Positions 19,742 through 22,500 of a stretch of 22,500 bases of DNA are shown here, piece by piece. The notes beneath the pieces were generated by a model. The model was not told the origin of the DNA. It did no database searches and saw only the letters and a program-made list of their open reading frames with translations. Made by a program: the position numbers and the translations under genes. This DNA comes from Entrophospora sp. SA101 (taxonomy: Eukaryota; Glomeromycota; Glomeromycetes; Entrophosporales; Entrophosporaceae), in the NCBI GenBank assembly GCA_958430865.1, contig CAUDNR010001125.1:1-22500 (forward strand), given 5' to 3'. Numbering within the stretch: position 1 is the stretch's first letter; every line of letters starts with the position of its first letter.

Positions 19742-20357
19742 ATGAGTGGAATTAATAGAATTAATATTGATAATAACAACAAGAAGCTACAGTTGTCTGA
19801 AAAAGTTTTAGAACTTAGGGTAAAAAAATTTTATTTTCAAAAACTGTTAATATAATAATGTTTTACATATTAACAACTTGAAACCGAATTAACAGTTTAT
19901 GCAAAGACAACAAGAAAAGGCATTACGTGAAAAGGTTGAAAGAGAACGAAACAAAGCAATTGGAGAATCACAGTGGACAGCATTATATGATGAATTGGAT
20001 GTTAGGGAGCCGTAAGTTTTATGCTTTAATTTTTCCAAGTAGAAAAAATATAAATAAAAAATATAATATTTATTTTATTGATATAGTAAATATGACATAG
20101 AATATTTACCAAGTTATTTATTATGTAATAATATGGAGAGAAAAGGACGAATGTCTTTTGGACTTGATAAATTAACTGCAAAAGTAAGTAAAACCAATTT
20201 ATATTTTACTTGTAAACCATTGAATTACATCTAAATTGTGATTATTTTTAGGAGCCATCATCTAAATTTCAAACATCAATAGATCGAGCAGAAGATTTTC
20301 TGGCACAATTCAGTAATAATACTAATAGCAATAGTAATATTAATAGCAATAATAGTA

Positions 20358-20404
<47 letters not shown>

Positions 20405-20608
20405 CGCAAATATTCACAAACTAAAGATCAATCAAAAAAGAATAAAAAATTGAATAAACAACAACAGAAACAGAAGCAAAAAGAAATCATTAATATTGAT
20501 AGTGACAATGATGATGAAGATGTTTCTTTTCCTAAAAAATTAACAAAAGTTGATAACAATGAATTTAGGATTCCATCATCTATAGGATTTATGAAACCAT
20601 CTGAATAG
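19742..20608 (+). CDS. MPP6: MPP6 (M-phase phosphoprotein 6), nuclear exosome cofactor
   Basis: MPP6 is a small, mostly disordered protein that binds the nuclear RNA exosome, helps recruit the Mtr4 helicase and supports 5.8S rRNA processing and nuclear RNA decay. Four exons are inferred: 19742-19819, 19896-20011, 20087-20183 and 20252-20608, giving 215 residues. Marks are LSEKVLELRFMQR (18-30; the exon 1/2 junction restores FMQR, the N-terminal motif shared with human MPHOSPH6), the central GRMSF (85-89) that contacts the exosome in the family, and the C-terminal SSIGFMKPSE, resembling the human end. Residues about 116-147 form an Asn/Ser tract with 14 consecutive Asn (134-147). A Lys/Gln-rich, nuclear-localisation-like stretch and an acidic DSDNDDEDV patch follow. 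Similarity is confined to short motifs, as is usual for this family. The start is the first ATG in frame. Confidence 0.85.
20360..20401 (+). repeat. AAT microsatellite inside MPP6 (14 units)
   Basis: Fourteen uninterrupted AAT codons encode polyasparagine. They are preceded by a mixed AAT/AGT/AGC tract from about 20309. Length is likely to vary between strains. All changes in whole units keep the frame. Confidence 0.9.
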
Positions 20609-21355
20609 AAATAATAAAATGGGTAGCAGTGGTAATAATGTAATGTAATATGTAGGTAGGTGGCATCATTTACTATTTATTCAAGATAGGAACAATTTTA
20701 AAATAAAATAAATTTTTTATAAATTCATTTTTTGTAATTGATAACAGATGATCATTTCATGAATCAAAAAAAAAGTTTTTAACAATAAGAATGTATGCAA
20801 GAGCACTTTATAAAATAGATGATTGGTTTTGTTTTTATTTTTCATATAATTATTATTAATACTAATACTTAATAAACAATTATAAGAAAATGTCAAGGCA
20901 GCATAACTGAATGTTAAAGAGAAAACAATTCAACATGTAATGTTTGATTATTGGAAACTTTACAGATGTCAAAACACATATTTTACCTTGAACACTATAC
21001 AGTCATTCTCACACATCCCCAATGATACAACATTACAATTAACTTCCAGGGGAATTGCATGACCCTGGAATTTATTGACAATGGTATTGTTATCAAGGAC
21101 ACACTTTTGTAAATTCTACCTGATCTTCCCTTGTAGCACCTGAGCTGGCATAATATGGATATGTGTTAGCTGAAAAGTTTCCTGAATGATCCTACTCCTA
21201 GGGTAAAGATGGCTGGTTCTGCAACCAACAATTTGTAACTCTGTTGGAAAGTTGTAATGTTAAGATTGCATATAAACATCCAGGTCCATTGAAGCAATGA
21301 AAATCTGCAACTTGTACACATTATTAAACAGCTTGTTGATCATTTAATTTTAATA
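20609..21355. other. Intergenic, no gene seen
   Basis: The MPP6 3' flank is AT-rich and followed by less AT-rich sequence without a supported frame. A perfect 8-base dyad, TTCCAGGG (21044-21051) with CCCTGGAA (21063-21070), is the only clear structure. No RNA gene was recognised. Confidence 0.5.
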
Positions 21356-21771
21356 TAGTTTGCTTGGTCTAAAGACCTCCTAAATTTTGGGCAAATTTTA
21401 AAAGTATAGAAGTCACTTCCTGTCCTACCTTTTAAAAAAATAGCTCTATTAGTTGATAGAATATGTCTTTAGTTTTAATGTAATAGAAAGATTTTCTCAA
21501 ATTTATTTGTTGTAGAGTTCTATTCTTTTTTAAAACATGTACTTTACTATGCTTGTGGGGAATTTGTCCACTATGATCATTTCTAAATTTAGGAAAATCG
21601 TCACTAAATTTAGACTAGATCTTGACTATCGTATCTAAATTTGGCAGTAAGGAAACTAAAATCACGTGAAGTCCTGTTTTTTGAAAAATTTTGAACGAAT
21701 TACAAAATTGCATTTTTTTGAAATTTGGCCACATGGCGCAGCAATAGGAGGTCTTTAGACCGAGCCAACCA
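21356..21771. mobile_element. 416-base MITE with GGTCTAAAGACC ends
   Basis: The left end is TAGTTTGCTTGGTCTAAAGA and the right end, read inverted, TGGTTGGCTCGGTCTAAAGA. Both continue CCTCCTA and then GGGCAAATTTTAAAA or GGCCAAATTTCAAAA after a variable spacer. TA flanks both sides (21354-21355 and 21772-21773). The end motif GGTCTAAAGACC is itself nearly palindromic. The interior has no long frame. It contains two imperfect copies of a TAAATTTAG-type sequence near 21583-21643. Confidence 0.75.
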
Positions 21772-21909
21772 TAGTAGGTGCCCTGTGTGACCCCCTTATG
21801 GTGTCCACGAATAAAAACCCTATGTATTCTCCAGATTGACTTTGGAACTGTCTTTTAAGAGCCCATTTGACACTTGAACTGCAACATTCTGACTTGGTGC
21901 TTTCCAACT

Positions 21910-22205
21910 CTTTATTTTTCTAGCTAGTATATGTGCCAATCATCTTTGAGGTCTGATAAGACTCCAAAAATGTTCCTATTATCAGAGGTAATCAAATCAG
22001 CAATAAACATTTTAAGAATAACCTGCATTATATGTTTTCTCCCCATTTTTTTTAGCTCCAAAACCACATAAATTTCCTCTGGAATTAAATGATTTGCAAT
22101 ATCATAGTCATTCACAATCATTACATCAGTTCCACCATGAACATTAAAGGTAGTCTGGGTCCATTTAAGTTATTGTTACCTCCAACATCATGCCAAACAT
22201 GACTA
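21910..22205 (-). pseudogene. Fragment resembling a Crinkler (CRN)-type C-terminal domain
   Basis: On the minus strand HVWHDVGGNNN (about 22205-22173) is followed, after one frameshift, by NVHGGTDVMIVNDYD, IYVVLELKK (about 22080-22054) and FIADLITSDNRNIFGVLSDL (about 22011-21952), then KDDWHIY and a stop. The order His/Gly block, D-hhV, ELKK, then hhxADL, hxxhhTDL, W..hhW is typical, as I recall, of a restriction-endonuclease-like domain in CRN proteins of oomycetes and Glomeromycotina. The TAG at 21924-21926 falls where the second tryptophan of the WxxYW pattern would be, and LEK follows it. No N-terminal secretion or LFLAK-like part is visible. It is probably a decayed multi-copy gene. Confidence 0.5.
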
Positions 22206-22500
22206 TTGGTCAAGGAAATGTATTTGCATAGTCATTCCAAATATTCATCTTTATGGGCCAGTTCTGACAAATACCATTAAGGGGGGTTACACACTATTAA
22301 AACAGTAAAAAATCCCTTAAAAATACAGCATGGTGGACATTCGAATGTTGCACCAATTTTTTATGCTGTGTAACGTAATTTTTAAAGTAAAAAAACAGTG
22401 TGCTCAATTAAAATGGGTATACGTTGACGCGTGACACGTCTGTAACTTTACAGAGATATTCTTTAACGTTTTTTAAATTTAATTCCAGCTGCATCCGTCG
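22206..22500. repeat. Window end with probable repeat edge
   Basis: AAGGGGGGTTACACACTATT at about 22279-22298 pairs with TGTGTAACG at about 22376-22384, and ACAGCAT (22325) pairs with ATGCTGT (22372), forming nested inverted repeats. AAGGGGTGTTACACTTATG in the element at 4868-5052 is similar. This may be the end of a larger element cut by the window edge. No gene is seen. Confidence 0.4.

Noticed and set aside
1..22500. CRISPR array, rRNA operon or biosynthetic or defence gene cluster
   Set aside because: No regularly spaced identical repeats, no rRNA sequence, and the intact genes are unrelated eukaryotic housekeeping genes with introns.

Overview
The window looks like nuclear DNA of a filamentous fungus, most probably an arbuscular mycorrhizal fungus of the Glomeromycotina (Rhizophagus-like). 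The DNA is very AT-rich. The genes have many short GT-AG introns (68-122 bases), and asparagine homopolymers are coded by AAT runs. Long intergenic stretches are full of small inverted-repeat elements and decayed gene copies, and one fragment resembles a Crinkler (CRN) type protein. The lineage call is inference from gene style and family resemblance, not from a marker gene.

Five genes appear intact, all on the + strand and all split by introns: RFT1 (2561-4687, ER lipid-linked oligosaccharide factor, 4 exons); a MidA/NDUFAF7-type mitochondrial methyltransferase (6879-8567, 3 exons); ribosomal protein uS9/RPS16 (10983-11635, 3 exons); a mitochondrial D-2-hydroxyglutarate/D-lactate dehydrogenase (14701-17337, 12 exons); and the nuclear exosome cofactor MPP6 (19742-20608, 4 exons). 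Exon joins were worked out by hand. In every case the GT-AG borders keep the reading frame and restore conserved motifs across the junctions. The five genes form no evident pathway cluster. They are ordinary housekeeping genes about 2-4 kb apart.

Between them lie relics. Minus-strand remains of NOP58 (about 13310-14055) and of enolase-phosphatase E1 (17458-18648) carry stops and frameshifts. A plus-strand decayed copy of an unnamed repeated gene family lies at 5990-6640, and a minus-strand CRN-like fragment at 21910-22205. At least eight short inverted-repeat (MITE-like) elements are visible, several with TA target duplications: 737-925, 9780-9988, 12285-12482 and 21356-21771 are the clearest. 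There is also a degenerate 19-base minisatellite near 19105-19290.

No CRISPR array, rRNA gene, convincing tRNA gene or obvious new defence or biosynthetic system was found. The most informative observations are the two decayed copies of core housekeeping genes, the cohort of TA-flanked miniature elements, a duplicated start segment creating an overlapping upstream ORF before the methyltransferase, and a perfect 12-base inverted repeat ending just before the dehydrogenase start codon.
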